A stretch of 13,974 nt of DNA from an uncultured Peptococcaceae bacterium. GTDB lineage: Bacteria; Bacillota; Peptococcia; Peptococcales; Peptococcaceae. The stretch is taken from the NCBI GenBank assembly GCA_958451915.1, contig CAUDRX010000044.1, positions 1 to 13,974 of the forward strand. The letters run 5' to 3'. Below, in pieces: positions 1-6,355 of this stretch. Position 1 is the first letter of the stretch; every line of letters starts with the position of its first letter. The notes under the pieces were generated by a model. It saw only the letters and a program-made list of their open reading frames with translations, made no database searches and was not told the origin of the DNA. Position numbers and translations under genes: made by a program.

Positions 1-347
1 AGATAGATGTCGCTGACCTCGCCCGGCGCAAAGATCTCGTCCAGATGCTCGGCATCCAGCCAGAGAAAACGCACCTGTTCGGGTGCACCTTGTTTTTCAG
101 CGTGGTCATCAATGGCATCCATGATGATCTCCGGCACCACATCAATGCCGAGGAAGTTCAGCTCCGGATGGAGTTTGGCGGCAGTGTAGAGCCAGCGGCC
201 CCGACCCGATCCGATCTCGATCACCAGGGGTTGGGGAGATGGAAAGGCATCCTGCCAGTGACCGCGCAGGGCATGGGGGTGGTTGATGGTATAGGGAGAA
301 GCATGCAGGCGCTCCTGGGTGCCTGCCACACGACGAACGCGTGCCAT
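1..347 (-). CDS. trmB: tRNA (guanine-N7-)-methyltransferase TrmB, 5' part (gene runs off the left edge)
   Basis: The first ~115 codons of a minus-strand gene starting at ATG 347-345, with AGGAGG (355-360) just upstream. The product begins MARVRRVAGTQERL. It shows the class I SAM-binding motif VIEIGSGRGRWLYTAA (residues ~42-57), then FLGIDVVPEIIMDA and the start of a GEVSDIYL segment near the edge. This order is typical of TrmB, which methylates N7 of G46 in the variable loop of tRNA, in the cytoplasm, using SAM. The catalytic NFSDPWPK region lies beyond the window. It is divergently oriented from the small gene at 481, and the 133-bp gap must hold promoters for both. Identification rests on motif recognition; other Rossmann methyltransferases are less likely because of the GEVSDIYL continuation. 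Confidence 0.88.
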   Translation of the reverse strand, partial: MARVRRVAGTQERLHASPYTINHPHALRGHWQDAFPSPQPLVIEIGSGRGRWLYTAAKLHPELNFLGIDVVPEIIMDAIDDHAEKQGAPEQVRFLWLDAEHLDEIFAPGEVSDIY

Positions 348-420
348 AAAATCGCCTCCTAGTCTTTATTTTCGGTCGTTGATGGATTAAAATAGTATCA
401 GCGTGAAAGCCAACGCTCCC

Positions 421-431
421 ATGATACCATA
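421..431 (-). promoter_or_regulatory. candidate extended -10 promoter for trmB
   Basis: Read on the minus strand this is TATGGTATCAT, i.e. TG-G followed by the hexamer TATCAT, an extended -10 arrangement. There is no convincing -35. Transcription would start near 414, leaving a leader of about 65 nt before trmB. The same TATGGTA core appears in the tandem elements at 13930-13951. On the plus strand, TTTATT (365-370) and TAAAAT (388-393) with a 17-bp spacer could serve the gene at 481, but this is weak. Confidence 0.35.
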
Positions 432-480
432 AGGCCGCGGTTTTGGCGAGAGAGCACGCATATTTTTAGGAGGTCGGACG

Positions 481-699
481 ATGAAAGGACATTTGGAATT
501 GTTTGAACACCGCCTGAAACAGGTCGGGGCAAAACTGCCAGGGATGGCGGATAAAAATATCGACGAGGTCTTTGATGCGTTTGCAGATGCACTGGGCAGC
601 GATGAAGTACCTTTCTATGATGTGCACAGTGGCTCTACACTGGCAGATTATTATAATTCCCAATTCATCCGCTTTGTTAAAAAACATTATGCGAATTGA
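481..699 (+). CDS. small protein of unknown function (72 aa)
   Basis: ATG at 481 follows a good TAGGAGG ribosome site (467-473). The 72-residue product is soluble-looking: no signal peptide, no membrane segment, no cysteines. The N-terminal part looks helical and amphipathic (HLELFEHRLKQVG), an acidic middle contains DEVFDAFADAL, and the C-terminus ends with an aromatic and basic stretch (FIRFVKKHYAN). I do not recognise a family. It lies 88 bp upstream of the thioredoxin-like gene on the same strand with no terminator visible between them, so co-transcription is possible, but the gap also carries a short inverted repeat. The strong ribosome site and compact coding layout argue for a real gene; function is unknown. 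Confidence 0.7.
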   Translation: MKGHLELFEHRLKQVGAKLPGMADKNIDEVFDAFADALGSDEVPFYDVHSGSTLADYYNSQFIRFVKKHYAN

Positions 700-703
700 A
701 AAA

Positions 704-720
704 TAGTCATAGAGTGACTA
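704..720. repeat. short inverted repeat TAGTCA-N5-TGACTA
   Basis: TAGTCA (704-709) and TGACTA (715-720) are perfect inverted copies separated by TAGAG. The element starts 4 bp after the stop of the 72-aa gene and is followed by AT-rich sequence leading to the thioredoxin-like gene. There is no T-tract, so it is not an intrinsic terminator. It could be a protein-binding site; the statistical weight of a 6-bp repeat is small. Confidence 0.35.
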
Positions 721-787
721 GACGATGCAAACTGTATCGTTTATTATAAATATAAAGTCGATTGATACTTTTGAAGGAGTGCAAAAA

Positions 788-1111
788 ATGGAAAAACTGA
801 ATGAAAATAGCTTTGATGAAGTCATCTATGATGATGGCGAACCTTGCCTTGTAATGTTTTCTCGTAAATCCTGCCATGTCTGCCAGGCTGTTCATCCAAA
901 GATCGAAGAGCTCGAAGCTGATGATAAGTACAAAGGCAAATTTGGCTTCTATGAAGTAGACGTTGAAGAAGAAAGAAACCTTTTCGCACGTTTCTCCCTC
1001 AAGGGTGTGCCTCAGGTTCTTTTCTTTGATGATGGCGAATACGTTGGCAAGATGGCTGGCGAAAAAGAGATCGAAGAATACGAAGACAAGATCGATTCCA
1101 TCATCGGCTGA
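788..1111 (+). CDS. thioredoxin-like protein with CHVC redox site
   Basis: The product is 107 residues, the usual size for thioredoxins. The start at ATG 788 is chosen over the in-frame ATG at 725 because GAAGGAG (773-779) precedes it at proper spacing and the fold begins there. The redox motif is C29-H-V-C32 (in SCHVC) in place of the classical WCGPC. The cis-proline is in KGVPQVLFF (P75), and the C-terminal strand/helix is FDDGEYVGKMAG... with an acidic tail. It should act as a cytoplasmic dithiol/disulfide carrier or reductase. The missing WCGPC suggests a specialised partner or a more oxidising potential rather than the general thioredoxin. It ends in its own terminator. The codons are more AT-rich than in the biotin genes downstream. 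Confidence 0.85.
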   Translation: MEKLNENSFDEVIYDDGEPCLVMFSRKSCHVCQAVHPKIEELEADDKYKGKFGFYEVDVEEERNLFARFSLKGVPQVLFFDDGEYVGKMAGEKEIEEYEDKIDSIIG

Positions 1112-1122
1112 AACAATGCTTG

Positions 1123-1157
1123 AAAAGAGACCGCTGCATAGTAGCGGTCTCTTTTTT
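1123..1157 (+). terminator. intrinsic terminator after the thioredoxin-like gene
   Basis: A perfect 13-bp stem (1123-1135 with 1143-1155) has a 7-nt loop and runs into six T (1152-1157). It sits 12 bp after the stop codon and separates this unit from the biotin operon promoter. Confidence 0.9.
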
Positions 1158-1159
1158 AC

Positions 1160-1200
1160 ACCTATTGTAAACTAAATTAAAAAATAGGTTTACAATAGGT
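1160..1200 (+). promoter_or_regulatory. BirA (biotin repressor) operator
   Basis: ACCTATTGTAAAC (1160-1172) and its exact reverse complement GTTTACAATAGGT (1188-1200) are separated by a 15-bp AT-rich spacer. The core TTGTAAAC-N-GTTTACAA closely matches the known Bacillota BirA operator (TTGTTAAC half-sites ~15 bp apart), and the site stands directly before bioY. The right half contains the -35 hexamer of the bioY promoter, so bound BirA-biotinyl-AMP dimer would block RNA polymerase. Family and location agree, so I consider this well supported. Confidence 0.9.
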
Positions 1201-1217
1201 GCGGTGCCTTGTATAAT
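1189..1217 (+). promoter_or_regulatory. sigma-70-type promoter of the bioY operon
   Basis: TTTACA (1189-1194) and TATAAT (1212-1217) are separated by exactly 17 bp. Transcription would begin near 1224, giving a ~30-nt leader that carries the AAGGAGGCGG ribosome site (1241-1250). The -35 hexamer lies inside the right arm of the BirA operator. Confidence 0.85.
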
Positions 1218-1254
1218 AAGCCCATCATCTTTTGGAAAATAAGGAGGCGGTTGT

Positions 1255-1821
1255 ATGACAACGGCAAAAAAGAAACTTCGGGCACAGGAGCTGGTGCTCT
1301 GCGGCATCTTTAGCGCATTGGTAGCAGTGGGGGCTTTTCTGCGCATCCCAGTGCCGCTGGTGCCGTTCACGCTGCAGCTGTTCTTTGTGACGATGGCGGG
1401 ACTCATCCTGGGCCCGCGTCTGGGGACCTGGAGCGTAGCGGTGTATGTGATCCTGGGACTTCTGGGCGTGCCGATCTTTACGGAAGGCGGTGGTCCGGCG
1501 TATGTGCTCAAGCCGACCTTTGGCTACCTCCTGGCCTTTATCCTGACGGCCTATGTCACCGGGAAGATCGCTCATGCGGTGCCTGATCCGTCCTGGAAAC
1601 GGCTGAGTGCGGCTGCTGCCTGCGGCATGGCGGTGAGCTATGCCATTGGTGTGGGGTATCTGTATCTGATCACCAACTATGTTCTTGGTATCTCCAACAG
1701 CCTCTGGGCTGTTTTCATGGCGGGCTGTCTGCTCGTCCTGCCGGGCAACGCCGTACTCGAAGTGCTGGCGGTGGTCGTGGTGAAAAGACTTGCGCCACAT
1801 TTACAATATTTATGGGAGTAG
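1255..1821 (+). CDS. bioY: biotin transporter substrate-binding subunit BioY
   Basis: A 188-residue, very hydrophobic protein with about six membrane spans, the size and topology of BioY, the S component of energy-coupling-factor biotin importers. Recognisable signature: GGGPAYVLKPTFGYLLAF (residues ~77-94), the conserved loop and helix of BioY. It also has the N-terminal amphipathic stretch LRAQELVLCGIFSAL and RIPVPLVPFTLQLFF. It acts in the cytoplasmic membrane and captures biotin, either with a shared EcfA/A'/T module or alone; no such module is encoded here. ATG 1255 is preceded by AAGGAGG. It is the first gene of the BirA-controlled operon. With bioB broken downstream, uptake is probably the main biotin source if no other bioB exists. 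Confidence 0.95.
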   Translation: MTTAKKKLRAQELVLCGIFSALVAVGAFLRIPVPLVPFTLQLFFVTMAGLILGPRLGTWSVAVYVILGLLGVPIFTEGGGPAYVLKPTFGYLLAFILTAYVTGKIAHAVPDPSWKRLSAAAACGMAVSYAIGVGYLYLITNYVLGISNSLWAVFMAGCLLVLPGNAVLEVLAVVVVKRLAPHLQYLWE

Positions 1822-1831
1822 TGGAGAGAAT

Positions 1832-2043
1832 ATGGTACAATTGGAACAACTGGAAGCTCGCGCGTTGCACGGCGTGGGCGTCAGCCGCGAGGAAGCGCGC
1901 TATGCCGGATGCAGTGCTGTGCCTGCTTTCAGGGTGGCGCCAATGCGATGATCAGCGGCGATATGCTCACCACAGGCGGCACCACCACGCGGACAGATAT
2001 TGCGATCATCCGACAATTGGGTTTTGAGGTGAAGAAATTATGA
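1832..2043 (+). pseudogene. bioB: remnant of biotin synthase bioB (large internal deletion plus frame change)
   Basis: ATG 1832, with GGAGAG upstream (1823-1828), opens a frame beginning MVQLEQLEARALHGVGVSRE (then EAR), which resembles BioB N-termini (LxREEA). It stops at TGA 1949-1951. From about 1909 the +1-shifted frame reads CCACFQGGANAMISGDMLTT, then GGTTTRTD and RQLGFEVKKL, ending at TGA 2041-2043. This matches the extreme C-terminus of BioB (CFMAGANSIF-GxxLTT...LG). Everything between is gone, including the CxxxCxxC radical-SAM cluster motif. About 212 nt remain of an expected ~960. The final TGA overlaps the bioD start (ATGA), the coupling expected of an intact bioB-bioD pair, so decay is inside the gene and not at its border. 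Residues R-Y-A-G in the first frame (~1898-1909) may be what is left of the conserved AGGR motif. A tiny new 39-aa peptide is possible but unlikely to be functional. Confidence 0.85.
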
Positions 2044-2714
2044 GTCAAGCATTGTTTATCGCAGGGACAGGCTGCGGCGTTGGCAAGACCACTGTGGCAG
2101 GCGCGCTCCTGGCGGCACTTTCGGATGGCGGATATGACACTGCGTTTTATAAGCCGGTCATCAGCGGTACCGACAGCATCCCGGAAAGTGATGCCGGACG
2201 GCTGCATGCGCAGTGTGGGCTCGATCAGGAGATCCTGTCTCTTTCGAGCTATGTGTTCAAAGAAGCCATTTCGCCGCATCTGGCGGCGGCGCATCTCATG
2301 CAGCCGGTCGATCCCGACATGATCCAGGCGGATTTTGCCAGTGTTTCGCTGCTCCATGATGCTACCATCGTGGAGGGGACAGGCGGTATCATCTGCCCGT
2401 ATACGCTCTACGCCAATGGCCGCCGTGTCATGCAGGCTGATGTGCTGAGGGCGCTGGGTCTGACGAGTGTCATCGTGGCGCCGAGCGGCGTTGGAACACT
2501 GAACGGGACACTGCTCACGATCGATTATATGCGCAGCCACGATCTGCCGTTCGCGGGTGTCATCATGAACCGCTTCGATGCATCGGACGAGGTGCATCAG
2601 GACAACCTTGCCACCATCGAACTTTTGGGCGAAACCAGCGTTGTCGCTACTGTTGCTGAGGGCGGTGCGCTTTCGGTACGCAAGCCGTTTTTTTTGCTCG
2701 GCGAGAACGACTGA
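2040..2714 (+). CDS. bioD: ATP-dependent dethiobiotin synthetase BioD
   Basis: 224 residues, the normal length. The P-loop is GTGCGVGKTT (residues 9-18), followed by FYKPVISG (substrate-side Lys), EGTGG (the EGxGG Mg/phosphate motif, ~residues 114-118) and VIMNRF near the nucleobase site. BioD closes the ureido ring of diaminopelargonic acid with CO2 and ATP, the penultimate step of biotin synthesis in the cytoplasm. The ATG at 2040 overlaps the stop of the bioB remnant. Ribosome binding looks weak (GAGGTG, 2026-2031), consistent with former translational coupling to bioB. All key motifs are intact although the next enzyme, BioB, is destroyed here. Either another bioB exists elsewhere, or bioD is a relic on its way out. 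Confidence 0.94.
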   Translation: MSQALFIAGTGCGVGKTTVAGALLAALSDGGYDTAFYKPVISGTDSIPESDAGRLHAQCGLDQEILSLSSYVFKEAISPHLAAAHLMQPVDPDMIQADFASVSLLHDATIVEGTGGIICPYTLYANGRRVMQADVLRALGLTSVIVAPSGVGTLNGTLLTIDYMRSHDLPFAGVIMNRFDASDEVHQDNLATIELLGETSVVATVAEGGALSVRKPFFLLGEND

Positions 2715-2727
2715 GATCACACGTGAG

Positions 2728-2754
2728 ACCATCTCCGTATGGAGGTGGTTTTTT
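2728..2754 (+). terminator. intrinsic terminator of the biotin operon
   Basis: A 9-bp stem (2728-2736 with 2741-2749, one G-T wobble) with a GTAT loop is followed by six T (2749-2754). It starts 13 bp after the bioD stop. Confidence 0.85.
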
Positions 2755-2803
2755 CGTTTGTGCGCAGACGGTGCTGAATTTTCCGCGGGCCATGCAAAGA
2801 GGT

Positions 2804-2832
2804 TTTACACTGACGCCGCGGTATGTTAAGAT
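2804..2832 (+). promoter_or_regulatory. candidate promoter for xth-cysE-cysS
   Basis: TTTACA (2804-2809), 17-bp spacer, TAAGAT (2827-2832). Transcription would start near 2839 and give a ~90-nt leader. The leader holds one hairpin, GCCCGC (2874-2879) with GCGGGC (2885-2890) over a 5-nt loop, without a T-tract. I looked for T-box features upstream of these cysteine genes and saw none. Confidence 0.45.
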
Positions 2833-2927
2833 AAAGCATAGAGGCGCTGCTTCTGTGACTTTTTACGAAAGCTGCCCGCCATCTGCGGGCTCAATATACT
2901 GCCAACCATCAAAGGAGGGCACCTGCA

Positions 2928-3683
2928 ATGAAAATGATATCATGGAATGTCAATGGCCTGCGTGCCGCTGTCGGCAAGGGGTTCCTCGATGCCTTCAATG
3001 CGCTCGATGCGGACATCTTCGCGCTGCAGGAGACCAAGCTCCAGCCACATCAGATCGATCTCGATCTGCCAGGCTATCAGCAGTTCTTCCATAGCGCTGA
3101 GAAGAAGGGGTATTCCGGTACAGCGATCTTTACCCGCAAGGAACCGCGTGACGTGCGTTATGGCATCGGTATCCCGGAGATGGACACTGAAGGCCGTGTG
3201 ATCACCATGGACATGGGGGACTATTATTTTGTCACCACTTATACGCCAAATTCCCAGAGTGAGCTGGCGCGGCTCGACTGGCGCATGAAATGGGACGATG
3301 CCTGGCGTGATCTGCTCTGTCGACTGAAAGCGGAAAAACCGGTCATTGCCTGTGGCGACCTCAATGTCGCCCACACAGAGATCGATCTCAAAAACCCGAA
3401 GACCAATCGCCGCAACGCCGGATTTACCGATGAAGAACGCGAAAAGTTCTCGGCTCTTCTGGATGCCGGCTTCATCGACACCTGGCGTTATCAGCACCCA
3501 GGTGTGGAACAAGTCTACTCCTGGTGGAGCTACCGCTTCAAAGCGAGAGAGAAGAACGCCGGATGGCGTATCGACTATTTCGTTGTTTCGGACGATCTCA
3601 AGGATCGCATCGTCTCCACGGATATCCATACGGAGATCTTTGGCTCTGACCATTGTCCGGTCGAGCTCGTACTGGATGTATGA
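2928..3683 (+). CDS. xth: exodeoxyribonuclease III / AP endonuclease (Xth family)
   Basis: 251 residues, the standard size of the exonuclease III family of base-excision-repair enzymes, which cleave 5' of abasic sites and degrade 3' ends of duplex DNA with Mg2+. All signature pieces are present: ISWNVNGLRA (N7), ALQETK (metal ligand E35), the Y105-containing TTYTPNS, GDLNVAHTEIDL (D144, N146), NAGFTDEERE, YSWWSYRF, WRIDYF and the C-terminal catalytic GSDHCPV (D241, H242). ATG 2928 is preceded by AAAGGAGGG (2911-2919). cysE follows 37 bp later on the same strand with no terminator between, so the three genes xth, cysE and cysS probably share a transcript. The paralogue name (exoA or xth) cannot be settled from sequence alone. 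Confidence 0.95.
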   Translation: MKMISWNVNGLRAAVGKGFLDAFNALDADIFALQETKLQPHQIDLDLPGYQQFFHSAEKKGYSGTAIFTRKEPRDVRYGIGIPEMDTEGRVITMDMGDYYFVTTYTPNSQSELARLDWRMKWDDAWRDLLCRLKAEKPVIACGDLNVAHTEIDLKNPKTNRRNAGFTDEEREKFSALLDAGFIDTWRYQHPGVEQVYSWWSYRFKAREKNAGWRIDYFVVSDDLKDRIVSTDIHTEIFGSDHCPVELVLDV

Positions 3684-3720
3684 GCGGCGTTTCATGCCCA
3701 CAGAGAAAGAAGGAAATACC

Positions 3721-4383
3721 ATGAGTTTTATCGAACGCTTTAATCGTGATATAGAATGCGTGTTTGAACGTGACCCGGCTGCCACCTCTAAGCTTGAGGT
3801 CATCATGAATTATCCGGGGCTGCATGCCATCTGGATGCACCGCATCACCCATAAATTGTATCAAAAGCACATGCGTGTATTCGCGCGTTTTCTCAGTCAG
3901 GTGGCGCGTTTCTTCACTCAGGTTGAGATCCATCCCGGTGCGCAGCTTGGCGAAGGGCTCTTCATTGACCACGGCTGTGGTATTGTCATCGGGGAGACGG
4001 CCATTGTCGGCGACAATGTCACCCTATATCAGGGCGTGACGCTGGGCGGCACCGGTAAAGAGACCGGCAAGCGCCATCCGACCCTTGGTGACAATGTCAT
4101 GGTCTCCAGCGGCGCCAAGGTCCTCGGCAACATCAACATCGGCAACAACGTCAAGATCGGCGCTGGTTCCGTTGTCATCAAGGATGTGCCGGACAACTGC
4201 ACTGTTGTCGGTGTGCCGGGGCGCATTGTGCGCCAGGACGGCAAGCGCGTGCACACGGATGCCCACCATCCGGATCTCAACCACAATCAGCTGCCGGATC
4301 CGGTCGACGATTGCCTGCGCATTTACGGCTATCGCCTCGATGAGATCGCGAGACGTTTGAAAGAATTGGAGGAAAAACTTTGA
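3721..4383 (+). CDS. cysE: serine O-acetyltransferase CysE
   Basis: 220 residues. The start at ATG 3721 is chosen over upstream in-frame codons inside xth: AAAGAAGGAA (3706-3715) precedes it and the product starts with the typical FxRDIxxVFERDPA. The N-terminal helical domain includes NYPGLHAIWMHRI. The left-handed beta-helix follows, with hexapeptide repeats from VEIHPGAQLGEGLFIDHGCG (catalytic H84) through IGETAIVGDNVTLYQGVTLG and the substrate-binding GTGKETGKRHP. It makes O-acetylserine from serine and acetyl-CoA, the first step of cysteine synthesis, in the cytoplasm. Its stop overlaps the cysS start (TTGA), joining cysteine supply to charging of tRNA-Cys, a frequent Bacillota pairing. 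No cysK is in the window. Confidence 0.95.
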   Translation: MSFIERFNRDIECVFERDPAATSKLEVIMNYPGLHAIWMHRITHKLYQKHMRVFARFLSQVARFFTQVEIHPGAQLGEGLFIDHGCGIVIGETAIVGDNVTLYQGVTLGGTGKETGKRHPTLGDNVMVSSGAKVLGNINIGNNVKIGAGSVVIKDVPDNCTVVGVPGRIVRQDGKRVHTDAHHPDLNHNQLPDPVDDCLRIYGYRLDEIARRLKELEEKL

Positions 4384-5801
4384 ACCAAGTCATGATCTAT
4401 AACACCCTGGCAAAGAAAAAGATGCCATTTGAGCCGCTCGAACCTGGCAAGGTGAGGATGTATGTCTGCGGCCCGACCACTTACAACTATATCCATCTCG
4501 GCAATGCCCGTCCGATCGTCGTTTTTGACACGGTGCGCCGTTATTTCACCTACCTCGGCTATGACGTGACCTATATCTCTAATTTCACCGATGTCGATGA
4601 CAAGATCATCAAGCGTGCCAATGAAGAAGGCAAGGATCCGGTCGCCCTTGCGGCTTTTTATATCGATGCTTTCTTTGAAGACACCAAAGCACTGAACGTG
4701 CTGCCAGCGACTGTCCATCCAAAGGTCAGCGAACACATCGATGACATCATTGCTTTCGTGCAGGGACTCATCGACAAGGGCTATGCCTATGCCCTTGACA
4801 ATGGTGATGTCTACTATTCTGTGCGCAAGTTCAGGGACTATGGTCAGCTTTCCGGTCGTGACATCAACGACCTGCTCTCTGGCGCCCGCGTCGAGGTTGA
4901 TGAAAAGAAACAGGATCCCCTCGATTTCGCTCTCTGGAAGAGTGCCAAACCAGGTGAGCCTTTCTGGGAATCGCCATGGGGCAAGGGCCGTCCTGGCTGG
5001 CACATCGAATGCTCGGCTATGAGCGCCAAATACCTTGGTGACACCTTCGATATCCACGGCGGCGGGCAGGATCTCATCTTCCCGCACCATGAAAATGAGA
5101 TCGCTCAGAGCTGTGCGCTCCATGATGCGCCGATGGCTCGTTATTGGATGCACAATGGTTTCATCACCATCAACCAGGAAAAGATGAGCAAATCCAAGGG
5201 TAATTTCTTCCTGCTTCGCGATATCCTTGAACGCTTCGACCCTCAGGTCGTGCGCTTCTATCTCCTGAGCGTGCAGTACCGCAGCCCGCTCGATTTCGAC
5301 GATGAAAAGATCGAGGTCGCCGGCCGTGGCCTCGAACGTCTGCAGCATGCAGCAGAGGCTGCTGAAAAGGCCATGAAGCTCGCTGGGGCACATGAGGACG
5401 AAGATGCCAGCGAATTGCGTGCTCAGGCCGAAAAAGCCAAGGCTGATTTCTGCGCCGCTATGGATGATGATTTCAACACCGCGCTCGCTATCGCTGCTCT
5501 TTTTGAACTGGCCAAGGACATCAACGTCTATCTCAAGAAAGACCAGTTCGATGCACAGAGCCTGGATCAGGCACAGCGCGTACTCACTGAACTCGCTGGC
5601 GTGCTCGGCATTGATCTTACCGCTGAGGCTGGAGCCGATGATGATCTCGCCGATCAGCTCATGGATCTCATCATCGCCATCCGCAAGGATGCCCGTGCCA
5701 ACAAAGATTTTGCCACGGCTGACCGTATCCGCGATGGTCTGGCTGAGATCGGCATCCTGCTCGAAGATGGCAAAGCCGGTACCACCTGGAAACGTCAATA
5801 A
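4380..5801 (+). CDS. cysS: cysteinyl-tRNA synthetase
   Basis: 473 residues, class I synthetase that charges tRNA-Cys. Visible: MYVCGPTTYNYIHLGNARP, where HLGN (residues 39-42) is the HIGH-type signature (HIGN is usual in Bacillota). The zinc ligands are C30, C211 (in WHIECSAMS), H236 and E240 (in FPHHENE). KMSKSKGN starts at residue 268. The C-terminal helical tRNA-binding domain ends KAGTTWKRQ. The start is probably TTG 4380, since GGAGG (4368-4372) is 7 nt upstream and the codon overlaps the cysE stop. ATG 4392 also exists but is ~19 nt from that site. This suggests translational coupling to cysE. It is followed at once by a terminator. Confidence 0.96.
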   Translation: MNQVMIYNTLAKKKMPFEPLEPGKVRMYVCGPTTYNYIHLGNARPIVVFDTVRRYFTYLGYDVTYISNFTDVDDKIIKRANEEGKDPVALAAFYIDAFFEDTKALNVLPATVHPKVSEHIDDIIAFVQGLIDKGYAYALDNGDVYYSVRKFRDYGQLSGRDINDLLSGARVEVDEKKQDPLDFALWKSAKPGEPFWESPWGKGRPGWHIECSAMSAKYLGDTFDIHGGGQDLIFPHHENEIAQSCALHDAPMARYWMHNGFITINQEKMSKSKGNFFLLRDILERFDPQVVRFYLLSVQYRSPLDFDDEKIEVAGRGLERLQHAAEAAEKAMKLAGAHEDEDASELRAQAEKAKADFCAAMDDDFNTALAIAALFELAKDINVYLKKDQFDAQSLDQAQRVLTELAGVLGIDLTAEAGADDDLADQLMDLIIAIRKDARANKDFATADRIRDGLAEIGILLEDGKAGTTWKRQ

Positions 5802-5806
5802 GCACC

Positions 5807-5839
5807 AAAGACCTGCGACAGCTGCCGCAGGTCTTTTTT
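5807..5839 (+). terminator. intrinsic terminator after cysS
   Basis: A perfect 11-bp stem (5807-5817 with 5826-5836), 8-nt loop, six T (5834-5839). It begins 5 bp after the cysS stop and stops plus-strand transcription before the convergent rrf2 gene. Confidence 0.92.
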
Positions 5840-5843
5840 GTGC

Positions 5844-5878
5844 AAAAAAAGATCACCTGCCATCTTCAGCAGGTGATC
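5844..5878 (-). terminator. intrinsic terminator after the Rrf2-family gene
   Basis: On the minus strand, GATCACCTGC (5878-5869) pairs with GCAGGTGATC (5860-5851) over an 8-nt loop and is followed by seven T (5850-5844). With the cysS terminator it forms a compact back-to-back pair, each with its own U-tract direction. Confidence 0.92.
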
Positions 5879-5882
5879 CATT

Positions 5883-6326
5883 TTATGCGAGATCATGCGT
5901 TTCCGCCGCCAGTTGTGCCAGATTGACCGACTTCAGGGTGTTGTCGATGTTGCTCTGGACACTCTCGAGCACATAATGCACTGCGCAGTAGTCGGAAGCG
6001 TTGCGCGCGCACTGGCCATCAGGCGCTGTACAGGTATTGAGGATGAAATCGTCTTCCATGACATGGATGATATCGAAGAGACTGATGTTCTCTGGCGGAG
6101 TCGTGAGCACGTAACCGCCGCGCTTGCCCTGGAAGGAGAGCAGGTAGCCGGCGTCTTTGAGACGTGGCACGATCTTGAGAAAATAATTGTAAGGAATGTT
6201 CATCTTCTCAGCGATCACTTTTCCTGAGCAGCTGCCATCCGGCGCAAAGAGTGGATCCGGGTCGTAATAATTTGCCAGATACATCATGATGCGAATGGCA
6301 TAATCTGTGGTGATATTCAGTGACAT
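5883..6326 (-). CDS. Rrf2-family transcriptional regulator with three candidate Fe-S cysteines
   Basis: 147 residues, minus strand, ATG 6326-6324 with AAGGAGG upstream. Winged-helix N-terminal half: ITTDYAIRIMMYLA, IAEKMNIPYNYFLKIVPRLK (recognition helix), then the Rrf2 wing FQGKRGGYVLTTPPENISL and DIIHVMED. The C-terminal cysteines C99, C106 and C114 (C-x6-C-x7-C) sit where IscR, NsrR and RsrR bind an iron-sulfur cluster, with slightly longer spacing than the C-x5-C-x5-C of IscR/NsrR. It therefore probably senses Fe-S status, oxygen, NO or redox. CymR, the Rrf2 regulator of cysteine genes, lacks these cysteines, so the cysE/cysS neighbourhood alone should not be read as CymR. No isc/suf genes are adjacent. 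Candidate self-operator at 6356-6378. Confidence 0.9.
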   Translation of the reverse strand: MSLNITTDYAIRIMMYLANYYDPDPLFAPDGSCSGKVIAEKMNIPYNYFLKIVPRLKDAGYLLSFQGKRGGYVLTTPPENISLFDIIHVMEDDFILNTCTAPDGQCARNASDYCAVHYVLESVQSNIDNTLKSVNLAQLAAETHDLA

Positions 6327-6355
6327 GTGCTGCCTCCTTAAAACATAAGCTTTAA

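Noticed and set aside
1812..2027. A 71-residue frame across the bioY-bioD gap
   Set aside because: It starts within the bioY C-terminus, has no ribosome site and gives a Trp/Arg/His-rich product. The other two plus frames contain clear BioB ends, so the stretch is better explained as a bioB remnant.
2715..2927. Possible cysteine T-box riboswitch upstream of xth-cysE-cysS
   Set aside because: I found no TGG-A/C-CCGCGG-type T-box sequence, no specifier stem and no terminator/antiterminator pair; only one small hairpin without a U-tract is present.
4329..5798. A 489-codon open frame on the minus strand
   Set aside because: It is fully antisense to cysS, whose zinc ligands, HLGN and KMSKS motifs are certain. 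No ribosome site supports the minus-strand frame.
5883..6326. Calling the Rrf2 gene CymR because of nearby cysE and cysS
   Set aside because: CymR-type proteins lack the three cysteines found here, and the gene is convergent to cysS, not in its operon.
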